The position numbers were made by a program, and so were the translations under genes. DNA of 64,000 bases from Brevibacillus_C sp046036945. GTDB taxonomy: Bacteria > Bacillota > Bacilli > Brevibacillales > Brevibacillaceae. The stretch spans positions 1 to 64,000 of the forward strand of contig NZ_JBJQOQ010000022.1 in the NCBI RefSeq assembly GCF_046036945.1, written 5' to 3'. This document shows, piece by piece, positions 8,559 through 17,028 of the stretch (position 1 is its first letter; the number at the start of each line of letters is the position of its first letter). The notes beneath the pieces are model-generated. The model did not search any database. It was not told where the DNA came from and worked only from the letters and a program-made list of their open reading frames with translations.

Positions 8559-9176
8559 TGCTTTAATTCGACCAATGTTCCTCGCTCAAGTAAATAACGT
8601 TTCAGCGTTTCAGCGAGAACATGTTGAATCGGTACTAGTCGGAATTTCCTGCCTTTGCCTTGCTGTACTCGAAGTACGCCTTCGTCAAAAAGCATATCCT
8701 GGATTTGAATGCCTGCCAGTTCTTTCAACCGAATGCCGGTATCGAGCAGTGTCAACATCATGACGTAATTGCGGAGTCCGGTAAAGGTTGCACGATTTGG
8801 TTGCATGAGCAAATGATGCAACTGCTCATCGGTAAACGCATGTGTCAAAGACGGTTGAACTTTGAATGGTTTAAGCGCAATGGCAATATTCGATTCCATC
8901 CAACCTTCTGCAAAGAGAATTTTGAAAAACTCTTTATAAATGTACAAAATACAAATTCTTGGTCCGGATTGCCAGTCCTTCGTCAAGAATACTTGGTATG
9001 ATGTGATGATGAAGAAGATCAGGGCATAGGTCATTCCATCGCACATGTTGGACGACGAGATATTGATGAAGCTTTTCCAGTCCGTTACGGAATCTGCGGA
9101 TGGTTTCTTTAGTCAAGTTTCGGGACTTGCAGTCTTGAAGAAAAAACTGGACGGAATCATCCCGTGTGACGTTCAT
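8555..9176 (-). pseudogene. Second tyrosine recombinase, frameshifted and truncated
   Basis: Paralogue of the downstream recombinase. Its N-terminal SAM-like domain (MNVTRDDSVQFFLQDCKSRN onward) runs from 9176 to about 8940. A one-base frame change then moves reading to YKEFFKILFAEGWME and the first half of the catalytic domain, including TGIRLKEL. It stops at 8555, before HxxR and the tyrosine. The sequence passes straight into the matching middle of the second copy (KQFLRYLFEEGWI). This indicates a deletion between two tandem recombinase genes. Palindromic recombinase-site words lie just upstream at 9199-9298. Confidence 0.7.
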
Positions 9177-9198
9177 GATGGAGCCATTCTGATTTTGC

Positions 9199-9298
9199 AC
9201 TTCGCATATCCTCCCTATGGAGTTATGCGAACCAAAGCGGATATGCGAAGTAGAGGGGAGGGACTCGTATAACAATTGGATATACGGTTTCGTATAAC
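9199..9298. repeat. Cluster of TTCGYATAAC-type inverted repeats
   Basis: ACTTCGCATATCC (9199-9211) is perfectly inverted at 9239-9251 around a 27-bp centre that holds a further copy, GTTATGCGAA (9222-9231). TCGTATAAC (9265-9273) and TTCGTATAAC (9289-9298) follow. The cluster lies upstream of the recombinase remnants and mirrors sites at 3499-3619. Likely recombinase binding or exchange sites. Confidence 0.6.
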
Positions 9299-9467
9299 TT
9301 TCATGAAAAACCGGGTTATTTGCAGTCGTTTGGAACAAATTTACAAACAGCTAAATCCCTTGATACATAAGGGTTTTCCGTGGAAGTCTGAACTCACCTC
9401 CTTCTGGCTCATATAACGGCCTATACACAGAACGTAAGGCCTGAATAGATTGTCAGGGAGAAGCCAG

Positions 9468-10691
9468 ATGGGAAGGATGTCCAAGGTGAACAGACCAATA
9501 ATCGGCATTTTAACTTGGCGAAGTGGACAAAAATTTGCAGAGCCCGGTTATTTTCGCCGTCTGCTGCAAGCGGGGCGGGAACTGGGGGCGATTGTGTATT
9601 TGTTTGCACCGCAAGATGTCTTGCCGGAGGACAGAAGGATACGCGGGTTTACGCCGGGACACGGACGGGACTGGGAAAGCCGTCTCTACGCCTGGCCTGA
9701 CATTGTTATTGACCGCTACCGCTACTATCCGACTCCACGCCACGTCGGCTACCTCCCCTTTCGGAGACAGGAGCTGTTTCGCTATGTGAACAGCCCATTG
9801 GCCAACAAATGGAGCGTTTATCAGGTGCTGGCGGCCGATGAGCAGATGCGCCGTTGGCTACCGGAAACCTATATCTACCGTTCATCCTTGCTGCCTGGCA
9901 TGTTGGAGAAGTATTCCCGGGTGTACATCAAACCGGCGAACGGAACAGGCGGCCGCAGCATTTTGCGGATTGAGCGGACCACCAGCGGTTTTCGGATAGC
10001 CGGACGGACGATGCGGCTAAAAAGGGTGGAAGGGCGGGTGAAAACACTCTCGGGGCTGGTTCGGAAGGTAAACCATTGGGTGGAAACAGAGATGCTGGCC
10101 AAGGAGAGATGCTTGATCCAACAAGGACTGGTCTTGGATCTTTTACCCGACCGCACGGTAGACCTTCGCCTGCTCATTCAGAAAACAGCTGATGGCCAGT
10201 GGGATGTGACTGGACAAGGAATCCGGATGGGCAGGAAAAACAGCTCCATCTCCAATCTGCACGGTGGGGGAAAAGCTCTGCCGGCAAGCCGGTTTCTGAT
10301 CCCGAAGTTCGGACGGGAACGCACGCGCGACATTCTCGGTGAGTGCCACAATCTAGCGATACGGACGGCGCAGACGCTGGAGCAGCACTATGGACGGATG
10401 ATAGAATTTGGCCTTGACATCGGGATTGATGTAAAGGGAGAGGCTTGGCTGATCGAGGTAAATCCCAAACCTGGGAGGGAGATTTTTCACAAGATCGGGC
10501 AGCATGAACGCTACCGCAAAGCCATTCGCCGACCGTTGGAATACACCATCTTCTTGTTGCGCCAAGGTTCACAGCCAGCAGAACCGGCAGCGGAAATGTC
10601 GAAGGAAGATGGCCCTGATGAGCTGACACTTCGCGAGGCTGCCAATGAAGCAGCAGAAGAGACAAACGGCGGAAAGGGTGCTTTCTCGTGA
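9468..10691 (+). CDS. YheC/YheD family ATP-grasp protein
   Basis: A 407-residue protein of the YheC/YheD family; the B. subtilis members are spore-coat-associated proteins with an ATP-grasp fold. Visible are the N-terminal IIGILTWR strand, NSPLANKWSVYQVLA, the ATP-grasp lysine and glycine loop in YIKPANGTGGRSI, the VDLRLLIQK strand, SNLHGGGKALP, and the metal-binding ending WLIEVNPKPGREIF. ATG 9468 follows CAGGGAG; the acidic C-terminal tail (about 40 residues) is variable. Its stop overlaps the GTG of the next, homologous gene by 4 bases. The reaction is unknown. Confidence 0.85.
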   Translation: MGRMSKVNRPIIGILTWRSGQKFAEPGYFRRLLQAGRELGAIVYLFAPQDVLPEDRRIRGFTPGHGRDWESRLYAWPDIVIDRYRYYPTPRHVGYLPFRRQELFRYVNSPLANKWSVYQVLAADEQMRRWLPETYIYRSSLLPGMLEKYSRVYIKPANGTGGRSILRIERTTSGFRIAGRTMRLKRVEGRVKTLSGLVRKVNHWVETEMLAKERCLIQQGLVLDLLPDRTVDLRLLIQKTADGQWDVTGQGIRMGRKNSSISNLHGGGKALPASRFLIPKFGRERTRDILGECHNLAIRTAQTLEQHYGRMIEFGLDIGIDVKGEAWLIEVNPKPGREIFHKIGQHERYRKAIRRPLEYTIFLLRQGSQPAEPAAEMSKEDGPDELTLREAANEAAEETNGGKGAFS

Positions 10692-11776
10692 GTAAACCCG
10701 TAATCGGCATCCTGACATCACGGGAGGGTAAGAGATTTGCAGAACCTGCATACTTTCGCCGGCTCATTCGGGAGGGGAGGAATCTGGGAGCAGTCGTCTT
10801 TCTCTTTTCGCCTGATGACGCAAGAGAGAGCAGCCGGCGGGTGAGAGGCTTTACCCCGGCGGCCCAGGGCGGCTGGGAGGAGAGATGGTATCCTTGGCCA
10901 GACGTGGTGATTGACCGGTTCCGCTATACACCTACGCCCGCATTCAAGCAATATGTGGCCTTCCGCAAGCGATCCGGCCTGTTATTTGCCAACAACCGCT
11001 TGGCCCATAAGTGGAACGTGCATCAGGTACTGTGGCAGGATGAACGAATGCGCCGCTGGCTGCCGGAAACCTATGCGTACGACAGCGGCCGGCTGCAGAC
11101 TTTGCTGCGCAAACACCGCTCCGTTTACGTCAAGCCGAGCAATGGTACGGGGGGTCGGGGCATCTTGAAGATCGAACGGAAGGGCGGCGGATTTTTGCTG
11201 CAAGGGCAAAATCAACAGCGCAGCCGTCGTTCCGCCGCGCTTTCAAACTCACGTGAACTTGTCCGCTGGGTTGATCGCTGGGTCAAAAACAAAAAGTTTC
11301 TGATTCAGCAGGGACTTGACCTGCAGCTCATCCCCGGACACAATGTCGACATTCGCCTGCTGATCCAAAAAAATGGTGAAGGGAATTGGAGTATAACGGG
11401 TGCAGGTGCAAGGGTGGGCGGCAGAAAGAACATCGCTTCCAATCTGCACGCCGGCGGAAAAGCCGTCCCGGCCGCCGCGTTTTTGACACCGCTGTTCGGA
11501 CGGGAGCAAGCGGAAGCGATCCTGCGGGAATGCCGCGAATTGGCCTTCCAAACGGTGGAAACGATCGAGGACCATTATGGCCGGATGATGGAACAGGGAT
11601 TGGACATCGGCGTCGACGCGAACGGCAGGGTATGGCTGATCGAAGTGAATCCCAAGCCCGGCCGGGAAATTTTCCGGGAGATGGGGCAGCGGCAGAACTA
11701 TCTGGAGGCAATCCGCAAGCCCTTGCAGTACGCACTTTACTTGACCCGGTCAGTCGCCAAAATTCATACCTCGTAA
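10688..11776 (+). CDS. YheC/YheD family ATP-grasp protein, second copy
   Basis: A 362-residue paralogue of the preceding product, sharing the same block order: VIGILTSRE, NRLAHKWNVHQVL, YVKPSNGTGGRGIL, VDIRLLIQKN, SNLHAGGKAVP, and WLIEVNPKPGREIF at the end. It starts with GTG at 10688 inside the stop of the first gene, so translation is coupled and the products may act together. It lacks the acidic tail of the first copy. A hairpin follows 10 bases after the stop. A sporulation role is inferred from the family. Confidence 0.85.
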   Translation: MSKPVIGILTSREGKRFAEPAYFRRLIREGRNLGAVVFLFSPDDARESSRRVRGFTPAAQGGWEERWYPWPDVVIDRFRYTPTPAFKQYVAFRKRSGLLFANNRLAHKWNVHQVLWQDERMRRWLPETYAYDSGRLQTLLRKHRSVYVKPSNGTGGRGILKIERKGGGFLLQGQNQQRSRRSAALSNSRELVRWVDRWVKNKKFLIQQGLDLQLIPGHNVDIRLLIQKNGEGNWSITGAGARVGGRKNIASNLHAGGKAVPAAAFLTPLFGREQAEAILRECRELAFQTVETIEDHYGRMMEQGLDIGVDANGRVWLIEVNPKPGREIFREMGQRQNYLEAIRKPLQYALYLTRSVAKIHTS

Positions 11777-11785
11777 GGGGAATAC

Positions 11786-11815
11786 GGAAAGCCGCCTGAG
11801 ATAGGGCGGCTTTCC
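11786..11815 (+). terminator. Terminator of the YheC/D-like pair
   Basis: Perfect 11-bp G+C-rich stem GGAAAGCCGCC / GGCGGCTTTCC with an 8-nt loop; no long U-run follows. Confidence 0.6.
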
Positions 11816-11858
11816 CGCATAGGAAAAGAAAGCGGCCATCAGCCGGGCGGAGGGTTTG

Positions 11859-11887
11859 TTGCTCAGGAAAAAGTCAACTGCTATAAT
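11859..11887 (+). promoter_or_regulatory. Promoter of the mgtC-like gene
   Basis: TTGCTC at 11859-11864, a 17-bp spacer and TATAAT at 11882-11887, about 47 bases before the ATG. Confidence 0.6.
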
Positions 11888-11933
11888 AGGGCAACAATTG
11901 TGGATCGTAATTCGAAGCAAGGAGCGTGATCAC

Positions 11934-12599
11934 ATGGAATTCAACTTTTTGCTGAGGATGGTCGTCGCCGGGTTATGTGGTGCTTTTATCGGGTTTGAGC
12001 GGAAAAATCGCATGAAAGAAGCCGGGATACGAACTCATTTTGTCGTCGCCTTGGGTTTGGCGCTGATGATGATTATTTCCAAATACGGCTTTCAGGATCA
12101 GATCGGCTGGAGCAACCTTGGGCTCGACCCTTCCCGGATCGCGGCACAGGTAGTGTCAGGGGTCGGGTTTCTCGGGGCGGGCATGATCTTCATGCAGCGG
12201 CAGACGGTAAAGGGATTGACGACAGCGGCTGGCATCTGGGCCACCGCCGGGATCGGGATGGCTATCGGTGCCGGGATGTACTGGGTGGGAGCCGGTACGA
12301 CTGTTTTCGTCCTGTTCGCACAAAAGCTGCTGCATGGTCGCTTTCACTGGTTGGCTGCCCCGAAATCAGACCAGATGACCATCCGCTTTGACAACGAACC
12401 GGGGAACATCAATCAGATCCTGGAACGGTTGAAGGAAAAGAACATTACAATACTCAGTTTTCATGCGGAAAACGACGCCAACGATCCTTCAGAGATTATT
12501 TTGGAAATTTTCATAAAAATTCCAGGCGCTGTTACGATTGAACAACTTCTCCCGATCATTCAGGAACTCTCCTCTGTCAGGTCTGTTGAAGTGGGATAG
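11934..12599 (+). CDS. MgtC/SapB family membrane protein
   Basis: A 221-residue MgtC/SapB protein. The N-terminal half has four or five membrane helices with the family blocks GAFIGFERK, AGIRTHFVVALG, VVSGVGFLGAGMIF and VKGLTTAAGIWATA. The C-terminal 80 residues form a soluble ACT-like regulatory domain (MTIRFDNEPGNINQILERLK). Family members affect magnesium homeostasis and ATP synthase activity; the direct activity is unsettled. ATG 11934 is preceded by AAGGAG at 11919-11924. A DUF5316 gene follows 69 bases later, probably in the same transcript. Confidence 0.9.
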   Translation: MEFNFLLRMVVAGLCGAFIGFERKNRMKEAGIRTHFVVALGLALMMIISKYGFQDQIGWSNLGLDPSRIAAQVVSGVGFLGAGMIFMQRQTVKGLTTAAGIWATAGIGMAIGAGMYWVGAGTTVFVLFAQKLLHGRFHWLAAPKSDQMTIRFDNEPGNINQILERLKEKNITILSFHAENDANDPSEIILEIFIKIPGAVTIEQLLPIIQELSSVRSVEVG

Positions 12600-12668
12600 G
12601 ATGGGTAACTTTTGCCAGACTATTGCGTAAAAGGTAGAAAGGACGCAGTAAGCAAGGGGGAGGACAAG

Positions 12669-12962
12669 ATGTTGAAATCCTTCGTCGTCGGGCTTGGCTT
12701 GCTGGCTTTGATCGCGCTGGCTTCGCTTGTCATGGGAGATTGGGGACTGATCAGGCAGCTGACAGGGATCGTTGGATTTGGGCTGCTGCTGCTGTCAGCC
12801 ATCTTTTCCGGGGCATTGCTAAGCGGCGACCGCATCAGGGCAAATTACGCTTTTGAGGACAAAGAAGAACGCAGGACCCGCTTTAGATGGTCGGTCCATA
12901 TGCTGTTGGCCGCCCTGCCTAGTATCGTCGTGTTTATGCTGACGTTAAAGTTTGCCAATTAG
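12669..12962 (+). CDS. DUF5316 family small membrane protein
   Basis: A 97-residue protein with three predicted membrane helices (about residues 4-22, 30-50 and 76-94). The central GALLSGDRIRANYAFED block is typical of the uncharacterised DUF5316 family of spore-formers. ATG 12669 is preceded by AAGGGGGAGG. It follows the mgtC-like gene in the same direction and is closed by a strong terminator. No function is known. Confidence 0.75.
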   Translation: MLKSFVVGLGLLALIALASLVMGDWGLIRQLTGIVGFGLLLLSAIFSGALLSGDRIRANYAFEDKEERRTRFRWSVHMLLAALPSIVVFMLTLKFAN

Positions 12963-12966
12963 ACGG

Positions 12967-13012
12967 GACGCCGGAATCATCATTTGCTGTGAATGAGTCC
13001 GGCGTCGTTTTT
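12967..13012. terminator. Terminator after DUF5316 gene
   Basis: 9-bp stem GACGCCGGA / TCCGGCGTC followed by TTTTT. It also lies just beyond the end of the convergent nitroreductase remnant. Confidence 0.75.
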
Positions 13013-13026
13013 ACGAGTGAGGTCGC

Positions 13027-13398
13027 TTACCCGCGCAGGGTTGGTCTGCCGAATTCGCCCTCGAACAGCGACTCGGCCAGAGGGCGGCGGTCAGATGGCT
13101 TTTCCCGTTCCCGATAAGCGTCCGGCAGGGCCTCAGCGCTATCGCGGTAACCGATGCTGACGACAGCCTGCAGCTCGAATTCGTCTGGAACGCGAAGGAT
13201 TTCCCGGGCTTTGTCGCGATCAAATCCGCCCATTGCGTGCGTGACCAGCCCTTTGCTTTCTGCCTGCAGGGCGAGAAAAGCCCAGGCCGCACCGGCGTCA
13301 AACGCATGAGCGCGGCTTTGTTCGCCTTTTGCCGTCGTTTTTTTCGAGAGGATCACGGCCAGCACCGGGGCTTTTTGGCACCAGGCGAGGTGGGGACG
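13027..13398 (-). pseudogene. Nitroreductase gene, 3' part (split by the integrative element)
   Basis: Encodes the C-terminal part of a nitroreductase: HLAWCQKAPVLAVILSKK, then AHAFDAGAAWAFLALQAESKG, GFDRDKAREILRVPDEFELQ and VVSIGYRD, the family's FMN-contacting and C-terminal blocks. The N-terminal part lies about 9.8 kb away at 23185-23435 on the same strand. Joining the two at a shared CG dinucleotide restores one reading frame through GNRPHLAW. The interruption therefore comes from insertion of the element. The protein can no longer be made. Confidence 0.9.
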
Positions 13399-13419
13399 TA
13401 TATAATAGGAAAACTGCAA

Positions 13420-13635
13420 ATAGCCCGCTATAAGGGCAAAAAAATAAAATATGAGCTATCACATTACACAGGATACCGCCCCATTGGACAAGCAGGGCGG
13501 TATTTCTGTGTCTGGATAGCGATACTTCGGGACAACATGGCCCGAAGTCAAAGGAGGGATGGCTTCATGCCAACTGGGCTTGATTGAAATCAGGCCCTTT
13601 TTTCATGCCATAAAACGGACAAGGAGGTAGAACGC
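13420..13635 (+). other. Leader region before the ParB-like gene
   Basis: No gene. An interrupted stem pairs ACACAGGATACCGCCC (13466-13481) with GGGCGGTATTTCTGTGT (13495-13511), and the first copy of the element's 25-bp palindrome follows. GGAGG for parB lies at 13622. Confidence 0.45.
13524..13548. repeat. 25-bp element palindrome, copy 1
   Basis: ACTTCGGG and CCCGAAGT arms around a CAACATG core (consensus core CAANTTG). It lies 88 bases upstream of the ParB-like gene. Confidence 0.7.
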
Positions 13636-15147
13636 ATGGCAAAAAATGAGCCAAATAAGCCGGATGAAATGAAAAACGTGCCGGAAAACGAAGCTCCTGT
13701 GAAAGAGCAGATCGTTCCCATTGAAGCGGCAAAGATTGCCGACAAGGCCCCCGCCCCGGAAACAAGCACGGGGGAAGCGGCGACAACAGCCCCAAAAGAT
13801 CAAGCAGCTTCAAAGGGAATAGGCGAAGCCAAAGCGGGGCCGCCCCCTCCTGCTAGCGGTGAGCGTATCCCCACTCCCGGAGATATCGTTGTTTCCTTTG
13901 ACAAGATCAAAGAGATGGTTTCCGAGAAACAGGCGGCGAGAAAGGAAACAGAAAAAAGCGACCCTGCCACTGAAACGGCACAGTCCAACAAGACCGGGCC
14001 GAAAGCCGGAGAGAATCGGCAAGGACGGGCAAAACCGCTTCAAGAAATTGGGCAGAACAATAAGCCGGAAACCAGTCGGAGCAAGAGCGCCGAAACAGCG
14101 GTCAAGAAGCCTGCTGGCCCTGCCAAACAGGAAAAAGCATCAAGAGTCGTAAAAACCGATAAACCTGACAAGCAGAAACAGGTTGCAGGACGTGGCAGAG
14201 GACGTTCTGTTTCCGCAAAATCTACGGAACAGGCGCAGCAGTCAGCGCCATCTTCGGAACTGCCGCCCGAACCGAGCGAAGCGCCCCGGTCAGGCAAACA
14301 GGAGCAGATCGTCTATCTGAACCTTTCCGAGCTTCATTCGTTCAAAGATCATCCTTTTCAAGTCCGCAATGACGAGGAAATGGCGGCTATGGTGGGAAGC
14401 GTCAAGGATAAAGGCGTCACACAGCCCGCCATTGTGCGCCCACGCGAAGATGGCGGTTATGAAATCGTATCCGGCCACCGCCGCCAGAAAGCCAGTGAAT
14501 TAGCCGGGTTTGCGGATATGCCCTGCATTATCCGCAACTTGACGGATGAACAGGCGATTACGCAAATGGTAGAGGACAACACCAACCAGCGTGAACATAT
14601 TCTGCCTAGTGAACGGGCCAGAGCGCTGCACATGCAGTTGGAAGCCATTAAACGGCAAGGCGTGCGAACCGGCAACGGGCAACGCTCCAACGAGGTTGTA
14701 GCCGAGCGCAACAAAATGACGGTGAAGCAGGTTCAGCGATATATCAAACTCAACGAACTTGTGCCCGACTTGATGAAAATGGTAGACGAAAAAAAGATTG
14801 CCTTCACCCCGGCCGTGGAACTTGCCTTTATCAAGCCGAAAAATCAGAACTATATCGCGATTGCCATTGAGGGTCAGCAATCGTCTCCCTCTCTTTCACA
14901 GGCACAGCGTATGCGCGACCTTGACCAAAAGAAGCTATTAAATCCAGATGTGATTGATGGCATCATGCTAGAAGAAAAAAAGGAGGTAGACAAAGTGATT
15001 ATTTCCAGTCAGGAATTGAGCCAGTATTTCGGCAAGGATAAAACCCCTCGTGAAATGAAGGATACCATTATCAAACTGCTTGATGAATGGAAGGATAAGC
15101 AACCGGAGCTTTCCAAGCCGGAAAAGAAAACAGACAAGGAAAAGTAA
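13636..15147 (+). CDS. ParB/RepB/Spo0J family partition-like protein
   Basis: A 503-residue protein with two parts. Residues 1-225 are low-complexity, rich in Ala, Pro, Lys and Glu, and probably disordered. From about residue 230 a ParB N-terminal domain begins: VYLNLSELHSFKDHPFQVRN, GVTQPAIVRP, the signature IVSGHRRQKASELAG, then the box TQMVEDNTNQRE. A helix-turn-helix segment follows (SNEVVAERNKMTVKQVQRY). The CTPase-type GHRR motif is intact. RBS AAGGAGG precedes ATG 13636. ParB-like genes are usual at this end of Tn1549-type elements. Palindromes flank the gene on both sides and are candidate binding sites. Confidence 0.88.
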   Translation: MAKNEPNKPDEMKNVPENEAPVKEQIVPIEAAKIADKAPAPETSTGEAATTAPKDQAASKGIGEAKAGPPPPASGERIPTPGDIVVSFDKIKEMVSEKQAARKETEKSDPATETAQSNKTGPKAGENRQGRAKPLQEIGQNNKPETSRSKSAETAVKKPAGPAKQEKASRVVKTDKPDKQKQVAGRGRGRSVSAKSTEQAQQSAPSSELPPEPSEAPRSGKQEQIVYLNLSELHSFKDHPFQVRNDEEMAAMVGSVKDKGVTQPAIVRPREDGGYEIVSGHRRQKASELAGFADMPCIIRNLTDEQAITQMVEDNTNQREHILPSERARALHMQLEAIKRQGVRTGNGQRSNEVVAERNKMTVKQVQRYIKLNELVPDLMKMVDEKKIAFTPAVELAFIKPKNQNYIAIAIEGQQSSPSLSQAQRMRDLDQKKLLNPDVIDGIMLEEKKEVDKVIISSQELSQYFGKDKTPREMKDTIIKLLDEWKDKQPELSKPEKKTDKEK

Positions 15148-15149
15148 TG

Positions 15150-15174
15150 ACTTCGGGCCAAGTTGACTCGAAGT
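15150..15174. repeat. 25-bp element palindrome, copy 2
   Basis: ACTTCGGG arm, CAAGTTG core and a CTCGAAGT arm with one mismatch, starting 2 bases after the parB stop. A T-rich tail follows, so this copy could also terminate transcription. Confidence 0.7.
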
Positions 15175-15183
15175 TCTTTTTTT

Positions 15184-15358
15184 GTGGGGCTTTGCCCCAC
15201 CCCCCAAAGCTCTAAGGATAGTTAATTATCCCCGTCGCCACTTTCGATGTAGCATAGCTGGGAAAATCGGTCAAGAGCTTGCCGCCGGAGGCGGTGCTTC
15301 GCACTCTTGACCGATTTCTCCCGGCTATGCTTTAAGGTTGTCAAGCGACGGGGATAAT
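15184..15358. other. Long nested inverted-repeat region (possible RNA structure or transfer origin)
   Basis: GTGGGG-CTTTG-CCCCAC hairpin at 15184-15200. Then ATTATCCCCGTCGC (15225-15238) pairs perfectly with 15345-15358. Inside it AGCATAGC (15251-15258) pairs with 15324-15331, AAATCGGTCAAGAG (15264-15277) with 15304-15317, and CCGCC with GGCGG near 15282-15294. The whole 134-base region can fold into one rod. No gene is present between 15148 and 15443. Confidence 0.65.
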
Positions 15359-15443
15359 CATCCTTTGAGCCGCTCCCTTTCCAAGATTGGAAAGGGCGGG
15401 GGGATAGGTTGATGGCTTTACGAACTTTGAACGGAGGTACTTT

Positions 15444-15800
15444 ATGATGAAACGACCTTTAGCCTATATTACCGCCGCATGGAGCGGCGATCACAATGCG
15501 GATACTGAGCAGGCCGCGCAATATTGCCGTGCCGTCTATGAAGCCGGATTTTCTCCCGTTTGCCCTGTCTTGTATCTTCCGCTTTTCCTGAATGACGCCA
15601 TCCCGGAGGAACACAAAAGCGGCATTGACATGAGCCGGGATCTGTTGCGCCGTGCTCATGTGCTTGTGGTGTGCGGAAGTGATATTGACGAGGATGTAAA
15701 AAACGATATTGCGGTTGCCGGGCGTCTGAAGATCACAGCGACCACATTAGACGGAATTCTGACTGTGCAAACGCAAGGCCGGGTCAAAGACCATGCTTGA
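15444..15800 (+). CDS. DUF7768-like (nucleoside 2-deoxyribosyltransferase-like fold) protein
   Basis: A 118-residue protein opening with PLAYITAAWSGD, then AAQYCRAVYEAGFSPVCPVLYLPLF, IDMSRDLLRRAHVLVVCG and DVKNDIAVAGR. The order of strand-helix blocks, with a D at a putative active position after LLRRA, resembles DUF4406/DUF7768 proteins. These are small Rossmann-like proteins often found next to ardA in conjugative elements. No catalytic activity is established. GGAGG precedes ATG 15444 and its end overlaps the start of the ardA fragment by 8 bases. Confidence 0.7.
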   Translation: MMKRPLAYITAAWSGDHNADTEQAAQYCRAVYEAGFSPVCPVLYLPLFLNDAIPEEHKSGIDMSRDLLRRAHVLVVCGSDIDEDVKNDIAVAGRLKITATTLDGILTVQTQGRVKDHA

Positions 15801-16044
15801 AGCCTATGTGACCAATCTTGGCAAATACAACGAAGGCCATCTCATCGGTGAATATCTGAAACTTCCTGCTACTACCGATGAAGTACAGGCCCTTTTGAAG
15901 CATATCCATGTAGACGGAGTACGCTATGAAGAAATTGTTATTACCGATTACAAAACTGACATTCCTGGCTTGCGCAATGGTTTAAGCGAATATGAAAGCA
16001 TTGACGAGCTGAACTATCTGGCTACTCTATCGGCGGCTCTCTGA
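15793..16044 (+). pseudogene. ardA: ardA-like antirestriction gene, truncated
   Basis: The first 80 residues match the ArdA opening: YVTNLGKYNEGHLIGEYLKLP, an acidic middle (TDEVQALLKHIHVDGVRYEE), YKTDIPGL and ESIDELNYLATL. ArdA is a DNA-mimic of about 165 residues that blocks type I restriction enzymes. Here the frame ends at 16044, halfway through, exactly where relaxase C-terminal sequence begins in another frame. The C-terminal dimer half is missing, so activity is unlikely. Confidence 0.75.
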
Positions 16045-16996
16045 CCGCATTTGTCTTGAACACGGATTATCTGTCATTACCAATCCGAAGCTCCGCAGCA
16101 AGGGGAAATTCAAGCATTATGGCGAGTGGCTTGGCGGTAATAAGCCGCAGACTTTTCAGGAAAAATTAAAAACGCAGATTGATGTTTGCCTTGCAACAAA
16201 GCCGCGAGATATGGACACGTTTTTGCAAGCTATGGCGGCGGCTGGCTATGAGGTCAAACATGGGCGCGGCGGTACAATCAGCTTCCGCGCAAAGGGGCAG
16301 GAACGCTTCACCCGGCTTCGAGCTTCTACGCTTGGCAGAGGCTACGGTCAGGAGGACATACGGGCTATCATCGAGGGCCGCAATGCCTTGCCGGAGAGCC
16401 GGAGCAAAGCACCGCACAAGGTTAACCTCATTGTGGATATTCAATCCCGCATGAGAGCTGGAAAAGGCCCTGCCTATGAACGGTGGGCGAAAATATTCAA
16501 CCTCAAGCAGATGGCGGCGGCTTTACAGTATTTGCAGGAAAACGGACTGGCGGAATATGAGCAACTCGCGCAGAAAACTGTAGAGCTTTCAGACCGTTTC
16601 CATACTCTATCTGACCGCATAAAAACGACCGAATCGGCTATACGCGTCAATGCGGAACTACAAGCGGCGATGGTCGATTATGCCAGAACTCGACCCGTGT
16701 TTGAGGGATACAAGGCCGCAAAATACAGCCGGAAATATCTTGCGGAGCATGGAGCCGACCTTGCCGCCTATCGGGCGGCGCAGGATACGTTTCGGCGCTT
16801 ATTGTCCGGGGCGAAGCTCCCCAAAATGAATACACTCAAAGTGGAAGGCCGGGAGCTTGGGACAAAGAAAAAAGCCGCCTATGGTGAGTACCGGGCGGCA
16901 AGAAAGGACATGCAAGAGATTGTGACCGTAAAGGCCAATATTGACCATCTGCTCGGCCTGACGGACGCGCAGAAAAATAAGGAAATGGAGCGATAG
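16034..16996 (+). pseudogene. Relaxase (mobilisation nuclease), C-terminal part only
   Basis: The frame opens at RRLSDRICLEHGLSVI with no start codon and continues through KGKFKHYGEWLGG, the segment QAMAAAGYEVKHGRGGTISF, EDIRAIIEGR and a helical C-terminus. These are the middle and C-terminal blocks of Tn1549-type MobP relaxases. The N-terminal nicking domain with the catalytic tyrosine and HxH metal site is absent. It has been replaced by the first half of ardA, so a deletion removed everything between the two genes. A shorter product from ATG 16211 is possible but could not nick DNA. Confidence 0.75.
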
Positions 16997-17028
16997 CGAC
17001 ATGACGCAACATGAGGTGCAAAGCGCCG

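Noticed and set aside
16211..16996. Independent 261-codon gene
   Set aside because: The frame is open upstream of ATG 16211 with relaxase-like residues, and the ATG has no good ribosome site; it is the relaxase tail.
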